Positions 41,137 through 50,849 of a DNA stretch of 64,000 bases are shown in pieces. The stretch covers positions 1 to 64,000 of the forward strand of contig NSIK01000004.1 of NCBI GenBank assembly GCA_002737345.1. Direction: 5' to 3'. Numbering within the stretch: position 1 is the first letter of the stretch; each line of letters starts with the position of its first letter. The position numbers and the translations under genes are program-made. Below the pieces are notes generated by a model. It was not told the origin of the DNA, did no database searches, and was given only the letters and a program-made list of their open reading frames with translations. The DNA is from Nitrospirota bacterium (GTDB lineage: Bacteria; Nitrospirota; Nitrospiria; Nitrospirales; Nitrospiraceae).

Positions 41137-41775
41137 TTAGGTCGTGCTTATTGCCGCTGGCTTGGCCGGTTTGGCCGGCAGCTGATCTCCGTCCGGCAGA
41201 CCATCCTGCAGTAGCTTGATCATCGTCAGCGCAAGGAAAATGTACATGGCGACTCCGACCCAGATCACGTAGGGTTGGACGCCCCCGGCCTCTTTCAGGG
41301 CCTCGTCCTGTTTCATCGGATCGGACCAGGCGCTCTTCTTGATCTCGCCGATCTGCTCGCGGCAATGCCAATAGTACAGATAGTTCGCGGTGGCTCCAGC
41401 CATGATGCTCCAGACAAGACCCACGGTGACGTCGCGGGTCACGTAGGCTGAAAGCATGGGGCCGAGGGCATAGACCAGCGCATAGACGTACATTTTCCGA
41501 TAGAGAAACCAGAAGAAGGAAATGTAGAGAAAGGCCGACCAATTCCAGGTCAGCGCAAATTTCGGCTCATCGCCCAGGCTGAACTTCTTGAAATGTCCCA
41601 TGTAGTGATCGGCATGGGGGCCGATGAATTGGCGCCAGAGGGTTTCATCGCTGAGCGTGGCGGCAGCGGGTGCGACGATCAGCGCCTCAGGCATGGCAGC
41701 CAGCGAGTTTCCGCATTGGTAGCAGAATTTGGAGTCTTCTTGATTTTGTTGTTGGCACTGAGCGCAAGGTTTCAT
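41137..41775 (-). CDS. Zinc-ribbon membrane protein, DUF2628-like
   Basis: 212 residues from the ATG at 41775 (MKPCAQCQQQNQEDSKFCYQCG); the longer frame upstream has no support. N-terminal zinc ribbon with C4-x2-C7 and C18-x2-C21. A soluble linker to about residue 70 precedes FALTWNWSAFLYISFFWFLYRKMY, the signature of DUF2628, followed by two or three more hydrophobic segments (ALVYALGPMLSAYV, LVWSIMAGATANYLYYW and VIWVGVAMYIFLALTMI). Ends Pro/Ala-rich. Function of the family unknown. Confidence 0.8.
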   Translation of the reverse strand: MKPCAQCQQQNQEDSKFCYQCGNSLAAMPEALIVAPAAATLSDETLWRQFIGPHADHYMGHFKKFSLGDEPKFALTWNWSAFLYISFFWFLYRKMYVYALVYALGPMLSAYVTRDVTVGLVWSIMAGATANYLYYWHCREQIGEIKKSAWSDPMKQDEALKEAGGVQPYVIWVGVAMYIFLALTMIKLLQDGLPDGDQLPAKPAKPAAISTT

Positions 41776-41917
41776 CCGCCAGACACTAGCACAATGCGGC
41801 GTCATCTGGGTAAAGAAGCAGCGTGGCCCTGTGCCTCGCCTTCGGCCGCCCATTTCAAGTTGCTTCATCGTCAGGACTATGCTACCTTCCCTTACTTTAC
41901 AAAGGGATACGTCTGTC

Positions 41918-43114
41918 ATGCCGACAGAAGAACTGAAGCAAGCCGCCGCACGGTATTTGATGCAGACCTATACGCGTCAACCACTCGCCATTGCGCGGGG
42001 ACGGGGGACGAAGGTCTATGATTTTGAGGGGCGCGAGTATCTCGATTTCGTCGGCGGGATTGCCGTGAACATCCTGGGCCATGGCCATCCGGACTTGGTC
42101 CAGGCCATCCAGCGCCAAGCAGCGCAGCTGATTCACACCTCGAATCTCTATTACACGGACCCGCAAGTGAAGCTGGCGCAGGTGCTGGTGGACCATTCGT
42201 TCGCCGACAAGGTGTTCTTCTGCAACAGCGGGGCAGAGGCGAATGAAGCCGCGGTGAAGCTCGCCCGCCGTTATTCGCATGACAAATATGGAGCCGGGCG
42301 CTTCGAGATCGTCACGATGAAGAACTCGTTTCACGGGCGGACGATGGCGACCTTGACGGCCACCGGCCAGGATAAGATTCAGAAGGGCTACGAGCCGTTA
42401 CTCCCGGGTTTCCATCACGTGGCCTTCAACAGCTTGGAAGAGCTGACCGAGGCTGTGACCGATAAGACCGCGGCCATTATGCTTGAGCCGATCCAGGGTG
42501 AGGGGGGCGTTCACGTCGCCGATCGCGAATATCTGAGGCAGGTGCGGGACCTCTGTACGAAACGAGACGTGCTGTTGATTTTCGATGAAGTGCAGACGGG
42601 GATGGGACGGACTGGGACTCTCTTCGCCTATGAGCAGTTGGGAGTTCAGCCTGACATCATGACTTTGGCGAAGGGGTTGGGCGGAGGCATGCCGATTGGC
42701 GCCTGTCTCGCGACCGATTCCGTGGCCCAGGCCTTTTCGCCCGGCAGCCATGCGTCGACATTTGGCGGCAATCCCTTGGCTTGCGCCGCGGGATTGGCTG
42801 TGTGCCGTGTGTTGCTGGAAGGGCAGGTGCTCGACCAGGCGCGCCAGATGGGGGAGTATTTCGCCAAGGGGTTAGCTGATTGCAAGGAACGGCACCGGGT
42901 CGTGCGCGAGGTGCGGGGCCTCGGGCTCTTGCGGGGGATGGAGCTCGCCATGGAGGGGACAGTCGTTGTGAGCGAATGTTTAGCTCGCGGCATTTTGATC
43001 AATGGGACTAGCGCGCATGTGCTGCGGTTCGTGCCTCCGTTGATTATCAGCCAGCCGGACATCGATCGACTGATCGAGACGCTCGGACAGATTTTCAGCA
43101 AGCAGGCCGCATGA
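41918..43114 (+). CDS. argD: Acetylornithine aminotransferase
   Basis: PLP-dependent step 4 of arginine synthesis; may also serve succinyl-DAP in other species, but here lysine uses DapL. 398 residues from the ATG at 41918 (MPTEELKQAAARYLMQTYTR). FVGGIAVNILGHGHPDLV, NSGAEANEAAVKLARRYS, NSFHGRTMATLTATGQDKIQ, LIFDEVQTGMGRTG and the PLP Lys in MTLAKGLGGGMPIGA (about 250). First gene of the arg-lys-dap cluster. Confidence 0.95.
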   Translation: MPTEELKQAAARYLMQTYTRQPLAIARGRGTKVYDFEGREYLDFVGGIAVNILGHGHPDLVQAIQRQAAQLIHTSNLYYTDPQVKLAQVLVDHSFADKVFFCNSGAEANEAAVKLARRYSHDKYGAGRFEIVTMKNSFHGRTMATLTATGQDKIQKGYEPLLPGFHHVAFNSLEELTEAVTDKTAAIMLEPIQGEGGVHVADREYLRQVRDLCTKRDVLLIFDEVQTGMGRTGTLFAYEQLGVQPDIMTLAKGLGGGMPIGACLATDSVAQAFSPGSHASTFGGNPLACAAGLAVCRVLLEGQVLDQARQMGEYFAKGLADCKERHRVVREVRGLGLLRGMELAMEGTVVVSECLARGILINGTSAHVLRFVPPLIISQPDIDRLIETLGQIFSKQAA

Positions 43115-43145
43115 ATTGTACTCACGCCGATTGGGCAAGACGGGC

Positions 43146-44117
43146 ATGACGACACGAACAGTAAAAGCGCCGGCCGGCAAAAAAGATCTTTTGGATATCG
43201 CCACCATCAGTAGGGCGGAGATGGAACGGTTGCTCACGTCCGCGGTCTTGCTGAAAGAGAAGCAACGACGCGGGATTCCCCATCCTCTGCTGTCCGGGAA
43301 GACGTTGGGACTCCTGTTCCAGAAACCTTCGACGAGGACAAGAGTCTCCTTCGAAGCTGGCATGAATCAGCTGGGCGGCCATGCGCTGGTGTTGCCCATG
43401 GGCGAGATCCAGCTCTCGCGTGGGGAAAGCGTCGCCGATACGGCGCGCGTGTTGTCCTGCTATCTCGACGCGATCGTGATCCGCACCTATGACCATGCGA
43501 TCGTGGAGGAATGGGCTCGGGAAGCGACGATGCCGGTCATCAATGGATTGACCGACCTGAGCCATCCCTGCCAGGCCCTGTCCGATCTGTTGACCATTCG
43601 CGAGAAGAAGGGTCGGTTGAAGGGGATCAAGATCGCCTATATCGGCGATGGCAACAATGTGGCGAATTCCCTGATCGAGGCGGCGGCGAAGATGGGGATG
43701 GTGATCGCCCTCGGTTGTCCTGTCGGGTATCAGCCGGAGCAGCATATTGTGGACCGGGCCAGAGTGGAAGCCGAAAAAACCGGCGCCTTGATTGAAATCA
43801 GTCAGGATCCCCATATCGCGGCGAAGGGCGCGGACGTTATCTACACGGACGTCTGGATCAGCATGGGCCGCGAGCGGGAGCATGCGAGACGATTGAAGGT
43901 CCTGGCTCCCTATCAAGTGAATAGCCGCCTATTGCAGCGGGCCAAACCGGACGCGATCGTCATGCATTGTTTGCCGGCCCATCGGGGGGAAGAAATCAGC
44001 GCTGAGGTGCTGGAGGGTTCTCAGTCCGTGATCTTCGACCAGGCCGAGAATCGCTTGCACATGCAGAAGGCCATCTTAACGAACCTATTAGGCAAGAGGA
44101 GTCGAACCAAACGATGA
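43146..44117 (+). CDS. argF: Ornithine carbamoyltransferase
   Basis: Ornithine plus carbamoyl phosphate to citrulline. 323 residues from the ATG at 43146 ([11 protein letters not shown]); an upstream in-frame start at 43116 would add ten residues. Carbamoyl-phosphate motif [17 protein letters not shown] (about 70-86), [26 protein letters not shown] and the catalytic [11 protein letters not shown] (about 286). Stop overlaps the argG start. Confidence 0.95.
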   Translation: MTTRTVKAPAGKKDLLDIATISRAEMERLLTSAVLLKEKQRRGIPHPLLSGKTLGLLFQKPSTRTRVSFEAGMNQLGGHALVLPMGEIQLSRGESVADTARVLSCYLDAIVIRTYDHAIVEEWAREATMPVINGLTDLSHPCQALSDLLTIREKKGRLKGIKIAYIGDGNNVANSLIEAAAKMGMVIALGCPVGYQPEQHIVDRARVEAEKTGALIEISQDPHIAAKGADVIYTDVWISMGREREHARRLKVLAPYQVNSRLLQRAKPDAIVMHCLPAHRGEEISAEVLEGSQSVIFDQAENRLHMQKAILTNLLGKRSRTKR

Positions 44118-45325
44118 GCCGTGGCAAGAAGAAAGTCGTGTTGGCCTATTCCGGCGGGCTCGACACCTCTGTGATTTTGAAGTGGCTGCAGGAGACCCAT
44201 GATTGCGAGGTCATCGCGTTTTGCGCTGATCTGGGGCAGGGCGAAGATCTGCAAGCGATCAAGGCCAAGGCGAAAAACCTTGGCGTGAAGAAAGTCTACG
44301 TCGAGGATTTGCGCGAGACTTTCGTGAAGGACTATGTCTTCCCAATGTTGCGTGGCAACGCCATGTACGAAGGCTGTTATCTGCTCGGAACCTCGATTGC
44401 CCGGCCCCTCATTGCACGGCGGCAAGCCGAGATCGCGATCCAGGAAGGCGCCGAGGCTGTGTCGCATGGGGCCACCGGGAAGGGTAATGATCAGGTTCGG
44501 TTCGAACTGACCTACACGGCATTGGCGCCGAATCTCAAGATCATCGCGCCATGGCGTGAATGGACGATGGGATCGCGGCGCGAATTGATCGAGTACGCCG
44601 ATCGGCATGGCATTCCCGTCACGGTGACGAAGGCCAAGCCCTACAGCATGGATCTAAATTTGTTTCATGTGAGTTATGAAGGCGGCATTTTGGAAGACCC
44701 TTGGAAGTCGCCGCCGGACGAGATTTTCCAAATGACGGTGTCGCCGGAGAAGGCGCCGAACAAGCCGCTCGAAGTCGAAATCGGCTACGAGGCAGGCAAC
44801 CCTGTCTCGGTCGATGGAAAGAAAATGAGCCCTGCCACCCTGTTGGCGCACCTTAATAAACTGGGTGGCGCCCATGGCATCGGCCGTGTTGACCTCGTCG
44901 AGAACCGGTACGTCGGGATGAAGTCGCGCGGGGTCTATGAAACACCGGGCGGGACGATTCTCCATGTGGCGCATCGCGGAGTGGAGTCTTTGACGATGGA
45001 CCGCGAGGTGCTGCATTTCAGGGACAGTTTGATTCCGCGTTTTGCCGATCTGATTTACAATGGCTACTGGTTCAGCCCGGAACGGGAGATGCTCCAGGCT
45101 TCGATCGATGCGGCGCAGCAGGACGTGACTGGCACGGCGCGGGTGAAGCTCTATAAGGGGAGCTGCACGTTGGCGGGACGTAAGTCGAAGAACTCGCTCT
45201 ATCGACTCGACATTGCCACGTTCGAAGAAGACCAGGTCTATAACCAAAAAGATGCCGAAGGGTTCATCCGGTTGAACGCCCTGCGGTTGAAGATCCGAGC
45301 CCAACGAAAGAAGGCCACGATCTGA
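44114..45325 (+). CDS. argG: Argininosuccinate synthase
   Basis: Joins citrulline and aspartate with ATP. 403 residues. PP-loop [20 protein letters not shown] (about 8-27), [32 protein letters not shown] (about 118-133) and [14 protein letters not shown]. Coupled at both ends: four-base overlap with argF and a one-base overlap with argH (TGATGG). Confidence 0.97.
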   Translation: MSRGKKKVVLAYSGGLDTSVILKWLQETHDCEVIAFCADLGQGEDLQAIKAKAKNLGVKKVYVEDLRETFVKDYVFPMLRGNAMYEGCYLLGTSIARPLIARRQAEIAIQEGAEAVSHGATGKGNDQVRFELTYTALAPNLKIIAPWREWTMGSRRELIEYADRHGIPVTVTKAKPYSMDLNLFHVSYEGGILEDPWKSPPDEIFQMTVSPEKAPNKPLEVEIGYEAGNPVSVDGKKMSPATLLAHLNKLGGAHGIGRVDLVENRYVGMKSRGVYETPGGTILHVAHRGVESLTMDREVLHFRDSLIPRFADLIYNGYWFSPEREMLQASIDAAQQDVTGTARVKLYKGSCTLAGRKSKNSLYRLDIATFEEDQVYNQKDAEGFIRLNALRLKIRAQRKKATI

Positions 45326-46737
45326 TGGCACGAAAAAAAAGCCGCCACTCCGCCGCACCGCAGGGCAAAAAGGCCTGGGGCGGGCGGTTCACGCAAAAGA
45401 CGAATCGGCTAGTGGAAGCTTTCACCGTTTCGGTGGCGGTCGATCGCCGGCTCTATGCCTATGACATTCAGGGGAGCATCGCCCATTGCCAGACCTTGGG
45501 GAAGGCGCGCGTATTGACCGCCGCTGAAACCAAGACGATTGTGAAGGGGCTGCAATCGGTGAAGAAGGAGCTGGAGCGTGGCCGCTTCCGGTTCACGCAG
45601 CAAGATGAAGACATCCACATGGCGATCGAACGTCGCTTGACGGAATTGATCGGGCCTCTTGGCGGCAAGGTCCATACGGGCCGGAGCCGGAACGACCAGG
45701 TGGCGCTGGATATTCGACTGTATTTGCGGGATCAGCTTGGCCAGCTCACGGTGCATTTAGAAAATTTCCAACGGGTCTTGGTGGCGAAGGGGAAGGCGAA
45801 CCGCACCGTAGCGATGCCTGGCTATACCCATCTGCAGCGGGCGCAGCCGCTTCTGTTCGCCCATCATCTTCTGGCTTATGTGGAAATGATCGAACGAGAC
45901 AAGGGGCGTGTGCGCGATGCTGTAGCGCGATTGAATGTCATGCCGCTGGGGTCCGGCGCGCTGGCCGGCACCAACTATCCCGTCGATCGCCTGTTCACGG
46001 CCAAGTTGTTGGGCTTTCCCTCCGTCACGCAAAACAGTCTCGATGCCGTGTCTGATCGCGACTTCATGATCGAGGTGGCCTCGGCGCTTTCGATTACGAT
46101 GATGCATCTCTCCCGGCTTAGCGAAGAATTAATCCTCTGGTCGTCTCAGGAATTCCGGTTCGTCGATTTGCCCGATGCCTTCTGCACCGGTAGCAGCATG
46201 ATGCCGCAGAAGAAGAATCCCGATGTGCCGGAACTGGTGCGGGGTAAGACCGGCCGGGTCTATGGCCATTTGGTGAATCTGTTGACGACTCTCAAGGCCT
46301 TACCCCTGAGTTATAATCGAGATCTTCAGGAGGACAAGCCGGCCTTGTTCGATGCCCTCGATACCGTCACGGCCTCGGTGGAGGTCTTGACGGAATTGAT
46401 GCGCCGCCTCACCCTGAATCGGGAGGTCCTCAAGCAGGCGGTAGAGGGTGGCGGGATGTTGGCGACGGAGGTGGCGGACTATCTCGTGGGCCGAGGGGTG
46501 CCGTTTCGTGAAGCCCATGCGATCACCGGCCGTGTGGTGCGGGCTGCCTTGGATCAAGACCGTGAACTGACGGATTTCTCGCTTCAGGAGTTGCAGAAAT
46601 TTTCTTTGCGTATTGAAAAGGGCCTGTTCGCCCGGCTGACGGTCATGGCCGCGATCGACCAGAAGTCTCAGATAGGCGGTACGGCCAGGGCGCGAGTGGA
46701 GCAGCGTATCAAAGAACTGGAGCGGAGGCTCTCGTGA
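45325..46737 (+). CDS. argH: Argininosuccinate lyase
   Basis: Releases arginine and fumarate. 470 residues, with a Lys/Arg-rich N-terminus ([20 protein letters not shown]) before the family start WGGRFTQKTNRLVEAF. HTGRSRNDQVALDIRL (about 112), GYTHLQRAQPLLFAHHLLAY (catalytic His) and the signature GSSMMPQKKNPDVPELVRGK (about 291). The stop overlaps the small lipoprotein start (GTGA). Confidence 0.97.
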   Translation: MARKKSRHSAAPQGKKAWGGRFTQKTNRLVEAFTVSVAVDRRLYAYDIQGSIAHCQTLGKARVLTAAETKTIVKGLQSVKKELERGRFRFTQQDEDIHMAIERRLTELIGPLGGKVHTGRSRNDQVALDIRLYLRDQLGQLTVHLENFQRVLVAKGKANRTVAMPGYTHLQRAQPLLFAHHLLAYVEMIERDKGRVRDAVARLNVMPLGSGALAGTNYPVDRLFTAKLLGFPSVTQNSLDAVSDRDFMIEVASALSITMMHLSRLSEELILWSSQEFRFVDLPDAFCTGSSMMPQKKNPDVPELVRGKTGRVYGHLVNLLTTLKALPLSYNRDLQEDKPALFDALDTVTASVEVLTELMRRLTLNREVLKQAVEGGGMLATEVADYLVGRGVPFREAHAITGRVVRAALDQDRELTDFSLQELQKFSLRIEKGLFARLTVMAAIDQKSQIGGTARARVEQRIKELERRLS

Positions 46738-46997
46738 GGATACGGTGGCCAAGCGCGACATCCATTGTGGCGGTATTGGTGATGGGACTCGTCGTGGCCT
46801 GCGGGACCGTGGGGCTGCCGGTTCCTCCGGAAAATGTCGGTGTAAATTTGACCATTAAGGAACAAAAGAGGCTGGAGAAGCTGGAGCTGTTAAAGCAACG
46901 GAGGGCCGAGTTCCCTGATATGCCGGTGGATCAATTATTGTTGCTAGAGGGGCCGGATGTGGAGCTTCCTCCGTTACGACCGGTGGGGACTCGTTAG
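46734..46997 (+). CDS. Small lipoprotein, LptM-like
   Basis: 87 residues, GTG start overlapping the argH stop. Hydrophobic stretch SIVAVLVMGLVVACG with the lipobox VVAC at Cys23, then GLPVPPENV, a pattern like the start of YifL/LptM lipoproteins (CGxxGPLYLP), which also sit upstream of lysA in many Proteobacteria. The remainder is charged and helical (LTIKEQKRLEKLELLKQRR), longer than LptM. Role in LPS transport is inference from position and the lipobox region only. Confidence 0.65.
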   Translation: MRIRWPSATSIVAVLVMGLVVACGTVGLPVPPENVGVNLTIKEQKRLEKLELLKQRRAEFPDMPVDQLLLLEGPDVELPPLRPVGTR

Positions 46998-47063
46998 TCG
47001 CGATAGCGCAGTCGGGGAGCCTCTCGCTCGCTGACTTCGAATTTCTCAATAAGGATTTTCAGG

Positions 47064-48326
47064 ATGAACAATTTCGCGTATCGACAGGGCGAATTATATT
47101 GCGAACAGGTCCCGGTTAGCCGGATTGCGAAAGAGGTTGGCACACCCTGTTATATCTATAGCCATTCCACACTCGTGCGCCATTTCCGGGCCTACGCAGG
47201 GGCCTTTAAGAGTCTGCCCCATGTGATTGCCTTCGCCATGAAGTCCAACTCCAATATCGCGATCCTTCGCCTCATGGCGAAGGAGGGGGGCGGAGTGGAT
47301 ATTGTGTCGGGCGGAGAATTGTTTCGTGCGCTCAAGGCCGGCGTGCCTCCCTCGAAGATCGTGTTCGCGGGGGTCGGCAAGAACCATGAAGAGATTCGCG
47401 AGGCCTTGAAAGCTGATATCCTCATGTTCAACGTCGAATCTCCGGCTGAGCTGCAGGCGATCAATGAAGTGGCGAAGTCCCTCAGGGTCAAGGCGCGGGT
47501 CGCCCTGCGTATCAATCCCGATATCGATCCGAAAACGCATCCCTACATTTCGACCGGCCTCAAGAAGAGCAAGTTCGGAATCGCCGCCGACCGGGCGCTC
47601 GAAGAGTTCACGCTGGCCGCGTCGCGCGCCAATATTGATGTCGTCGGGGTGCATAGCCATATCGGGTCGCAATTGACCGAAGTCGCCCCGTTCGTCGAGG
47701 CTGTGAAGAAGGTGGTGACATTGGTCACAGCCTTGAAGCAACAGGGCATGAATATCCGGTACGTCAATATCGGCGGCGGGCTCGGCATTACCTATTCGGA
47801 CGAAACGCCACCGCTGCCGCAGGACCTCGCGGATGCTGTGTCGCCCTTGCTGAAGGATTTGAATGTTACCCTAATCATGGAGCCGGGCCGCGTCATCGTC
47901 GGCAACGCCGGTATTCTCGTGACGAAGGTGCTGTACCGGAAGGACGGCGAAGCGAAACGGTTTATCATCGTCGATGCAGCAATGAATGACTTGATCAGGC
48001 CGAGCCTCTACGGGGCTTATCATGAGATTCGCCCATTGTCGGAAGAGGTGATGAAGCGGCCCAAGCATAATGTGGATGTCGTCGGGCCAGTCTGCGAGTC
48101 GGGCGATTTTCTGGCGAAAGACCGGTTGCTCCCGGAGGTGAATCCCGGCGAGATGCTGGCGGTGATGAGCGCTGGCGCCTATGGATTCGTGATGGCCTCG
48201 AACTATAATTCGCGGCCACGGGTGCCTGAGGTCTTGATTAAAGACGGGGAGATCCACGTCATCAAGACCAGGGAGACCTATGAGGATTTGGTCAAGGGCG
48301 AAACGATTCCGGCATTTCTCGGCTGA
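47064..48326 (+). CDS. lysA: Diaminopimelate decarboxylase
   Basis: Last step of lysine synthesis, PLP-dependent. 420 residues. PLP lysine in VIAFAMKSNSNIAILRLMA (about 59), GVHSHIGSQLTEVAPF (about 193-208), YVNIGGGLGITY, EPGRVIVGNAGILVTKVLY and the GPVCESGDFLAKDR dimer motif (about 344). Followed by dapA and dapB. Confidence 0.97.
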   Translation: MNNFAYRQGELYCEQVPVSRIAKEVGTPCYIYSHSTLVRHFRAYAGAFKSLPHVIAFAMKSNSNIAILRLMAKEGGGVDIVSGGELFRALKAGVPPSKIVFAGVGKNHEEIREALKADILMFNVESPAELQAINEVAKSLRVKARVALRINPDIDPKTHPYISTGLKKSKFGIAADRALEEFTLAASRANIDVVGVHSHIGSQLTEVAPFVEAVKKVVTLVTALKQQGMNIRYVNIGGGLGITYSDETPPLPQDLADAVSPLLKDLNVTLIMEPGRVIVGNAGILVTKVLYRKDGEAKRFIIVDAAMNDLIRPSLYGAYHEIRPLSEEVMKRPKHNVDVVGPVCESGDFLAKDRLLPEVNPGEMLAVMSAGAYGFVMASNYNSRPRVPEVLIKDGEIHVIKTRETYEDLVKGETIPAFLG

Positions 48327-48365
48327 TGAGCGGACGCGCAGGCGCGTCCATGTGAAGGAGCCAGC

Positions 48366-49238
48366 ATGTTTACAGGTGCATTGATTGCCATTGTGACTCC
48401 GTTCCGGCACGGCAAGGTCGACGAACGGGCCTTTGGCGACCTCATCGAATGGCAAATTGCCAACGGGACAAATGGGATCGTGCCCTGCGGCACCACTGGC
48501 GAATCCGCCACTCTTTCGCACCAGGAACATCACCGGGTGGTCGAATTGACCGTCGAGGTGGTGAACCGACGTGTGCCCGTGATTGCCGGGACCGGTTCTA
48601 ACAGCACGGCGGAAGCGGTGTCCCTTACGAAGCATGCTAAGGAGGCAGGGGCCGACGGCGCCTTGATCATCACGCCCTATTACAACAGGCCGACTCAGGA
48701 AGGGCTGTACCGCCATTACAAATTGATTGCGGAGTCGGTGGATCTGCCCCAGGTGGTGTATAACATTCCCGGACGAACCGGCGTGAACATGTTGCCGTCT
48801 ACTGTGGCAAGGCTCTGCGGGTTATCGAGCATTGTCGGGATCAAGGAGGGGAGCGGATCGGTTCAGCAGGCCTCTGAGATCGCGAATATGTGCGGCGACC
48901 GGATGACCGTGCTGGCCGGCGACGATGCCCTGACCCTGCCCATGATGGCGGTTGGAGGCAAAGGCGTCATCAGCGTCACATCAAACATCGTTCCACTCCA
49001 GATGGCCCAATTGGTCAAGGCTTTCCTGAGCGGGCAGGTCGAGGAAGCGCGGCGGATTCATTTCGCCCTGTCGCCCCTCTTTACCGCGCTCTTCTACGAA
49101 ACCAATCCGATTCCGGTGAAAACGGCGTTGGGGATGATGGGAAAGATCGATCCGGAGTTGCGGTTGCCGCTCTGTGAGATGGCGACGGACGCGAAGGACC
49201 AGCTGACGCGGGTCTTAAAAGACGCAGGCCTTGTTTAG
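48366..49238 (+). CDS. dapA: 4-hydroxy-tetrahydrodipicolinate synthase
   Basis: Pyruvate plus aspartate semialdehyde, Schiff-base aldolase of the lysine/DAP pathway. 290 residues. GTTGESATLSHQEHHRV (about 43-59), AGTGSNSTAEAVSLTKHA, YYNRPTQEGLYRHY with the catalytic Tyr, VYNIPGRTGVNM and the Schiff-base Lys in VGIKEGSGSVQQA (about 161). Ribosome binding site GAAGGAGCC before the ATG. Confidence 0.97.
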   Translation: MFTGALIAIVTPFRHGKVDERAFGDLIEWQIANGTNGIVPCGTTGESATLSHQEHHRVVELTVEVVNRRVPVIAGTGSNSTAEAVSLTKHAKEAGADGALIITPYYNRPTQEGLYRHYKLIAESVDLPQVVYNIPGRTGVNMLPSTVARLCGLSSIVGIKEGSGSVQQASEIANMCGDRMTVLAGDDALTLPMMAVGGKGVISVTSNIVPLQMAQLVKAFLSGQVEEARRIHFALSPLFTALFYETNPIPVKTALGMMGKIDPELRLPLCEMATDAKDQLTRVLKDAGLV

Positions 49239-49268
49239 CCGGAATTCTCCGGCACAGGTAATGATGCT

Positions 49269-50072
49269 ATGACCAATGTAATTGTTGCAGGGGCTGCCGG
49301 GCGGATGGGCTGTCGGCTGGTGGCGCTGATCAAAGACGCGACCATCCTGACTTTGGCCGGTGCGATCGAAGGGAAGGGCCACGGGGCGTTAGGCGCCGAT
49401 GCAGGGGAGACCGCTGGCTGCGGGCGCGCGGGCGTTCCGATTACCGACGATCTTGCGGCGTTGCTTGTTCGCGGCGAAGTGGTCGTCGATTTCTCTTCTC
49501 CTGAGGCGACCCTGAATCACCTGCGCGTGGCGGCGCAACACCGACGGGCGATGGTGATCGGCACGACGGGATTTTCGTCTGCTCAGCTTGAAGAAGTGAA
49601 GTCGCTTGTCAGCCAAGTGCCCTGCGTGATGTCTCCCAATATGAGCGTGGGCGTGAATCTGATCTATAAGGTCATCAGCGAGATGGCAAAAATCTTGGGA
49701 GACGAATACGACATCGAGGTGATCGAAGCCCATCATCGGCTCAAGAAGGATGCGCCGAGCGGGACGGCACTCAAGATTGCGGAGGTCTTGGCGGAAGCCG
49801 TGAATCGTGATTTGGATCAGGTTGGCGTCTATGCCAGAAAAGGTCTCATCGGGGAACGGGGAAAAGGCGAGATCGGGATTCAAACGATCCGGGCCGGCGA
49901 CATCGTCGGCGACCATACGATTCTCTTTGGCGGGATAGGTGAGCGCATCGAGGTCACGCATCGGGCGAGCAGCCGTGATACGTTTGCCGGCGGCGCCTTG
50001 CGAGCTGCCAGGTGGGTAGTTCAGCAGCCTCCTGGCCTGTACGACATGATGGATGTGCTCGGACTGAAATAG
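49269..50072 (+). CDS. dapB: 4-hydroxy-tetrahydrodipicolinate reductase
   Basis: NAD(P)H-dependent second step of the DAP branch. 267 residues. N-terminal GAAGRMGCRLVALIKDA (about 8-24), DFSSPEATLNHL, GTTGFSSAQLEEV and the signature EAHHRLKKDAPSGTALKIAE (about 154-173). The cluster ends here; dapL lies about 10 kb away at 59764. Confidence 0.96.
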   Translation: MTNVIVAGAAGRMGCRLVALIKDATILTLAGAIEGKGHGALGADAGETAGCGRAGVPITDDLAALLVRGEVVVDFSSPEATLNHLRVAAQHRRAMVIGTTGFSSAQLEEVKSLVSQVPCVMSPNMSVGVNLIYKVISEMAKILGDEYDIEVIEAHHRLKKDAPSGTALKIAEVLAEAVNRDLDQVGVYARKGLIGERGKGEIGIQTIRAGDIVGDHTILFGGIGERIEVTHRASSRDTFAGGALRAARWVVQQPPGLYDMMDVLGLK

Positions 50073-50483
50073 CGCGCAAATAGGTCGTTATATTTCAATG
50101 ACTTATTATTCTTGCATATAAGCGTGTAACGAGTGTGTCACGCTCAATGTCGTTTTTGTTTTGTCTAGTGTCTCAGCATTTCCCAAACCGCCCAGTATCC
50201 TCAACCCTCCTCGCAGACCTTCGCGCACGCCGCTTCCATAGCTATGCGCGGATGGATGAGTTGGGGAGGATGTTCTCTGCTCCATAGGTTCGACTATGGG
50301 CACAAAAGTCCATCATAGATGACGGACAAGGCTCACCCATTTCTCGCATAGTGCGAGGCAGGGAGACCAGTCACTCTCCCTTTGTTCATCGCAGTGGAGT
50401 GGCGAAAATCGGTCCCCGACAGGGCTCGATTGAGTCACACGGGAGGCTGCTATGAACGATAGGGTGAGCTGTTATCGCGCAGA
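50073..50483. other. 410-base intergenic stretch after dapB
   Basis: AT-richer than its surroundings at 50080-50160. Holds small hairpins: GCGTG...CACGC near 50122-50145, CTCGC-atag-tGCGAG at 50343-50356, and GGGAG (50361-50365) with CTCCC (50376-50380) followed by TTTG, a possible terminator. No coding frame carries a ribosome binding site or a recognisable motif. Confidence 0.4.
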
Positions 50484-50633
50484 TTAATGTCGAGCGGTAA
50501 TAGGTCGAGGTTCTTGGCCCGCTGATTTCCGACGGCCACAGTTCAAACATGCAAGCACTGTGATCGCAAGCCCTGCGTTCAGATCCACTGCCCGTTCCGG
50601 TAGCATTGTCCCGCGGCATTTGTCACAAGTCAT
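50484..50633 (-). CDS. Very small zinc-ribbon protein
   Basis: 49 codons from the ATG at 50633. MTCDKCRGTMLPERAVDL, then CLNCGRRKSAGQ: two CxxC knuckles (C3/C6 and C29/C32) at almost the same spacing as the 62-residue protein at 26137, with which it also shares KCxG-M and CLNCG. No clear Shine-Dalgarno, so expression is uncertain. Isolated on the minus strand. Confidence 0.55.
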   Translation of the reverse strand: MTCDKCRGTMLPERAVDLNAGLAITVLACLNCGRRKSAGQEPRPITARH

Positions 50634-50796
50634 CATAATAGGGAAATTCTAACACAGTGCAGGCTAGAGCCTATCTATCTAAAGGGCTAAGTCTTATTGG
50701 GATGATGGCCCCCCTGCGCAGGACCATATGGGCTATTTGGAGGGAAATCGTGGATAAAATACGGTTAGGGCTTGGGTAAAACGGCTTATGGAGTTC

Positions 50797-50825
50797 TTGA
50801 CAGAGTGAGAACTCTACCATAGGAT
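50797..50825 (+). promoter_or_regulatory. Sigma-70 promoter for the YHS-like gene
   Basis: TTGACA (50797-50802), exact 17-base spacer, TAGGAT (50820-50825). Predicted start near 50832 gives a leader of about 18 bases to the ATG at 50850. Confidence 0.6.
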
Positions 50826-50849
50826 CGTGCACCATGAAAGGGTACCACT

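Noticed and set aside
50073-50483. Possible insertion-sequence remnant after dapB
   Set aside because: AT-rich with small hairpins, but no transposase fragment, long terminal inverted repeats or target duplication could be seen.
50700-50730. Possible sigma-54 promoter near TGGCCCCCCTGCGCA
   Set aside because: The -24/-12 spacing and the TTGC element do not fit; the TTGACA-17-TAGGAT promoter downstream is a better explanation.
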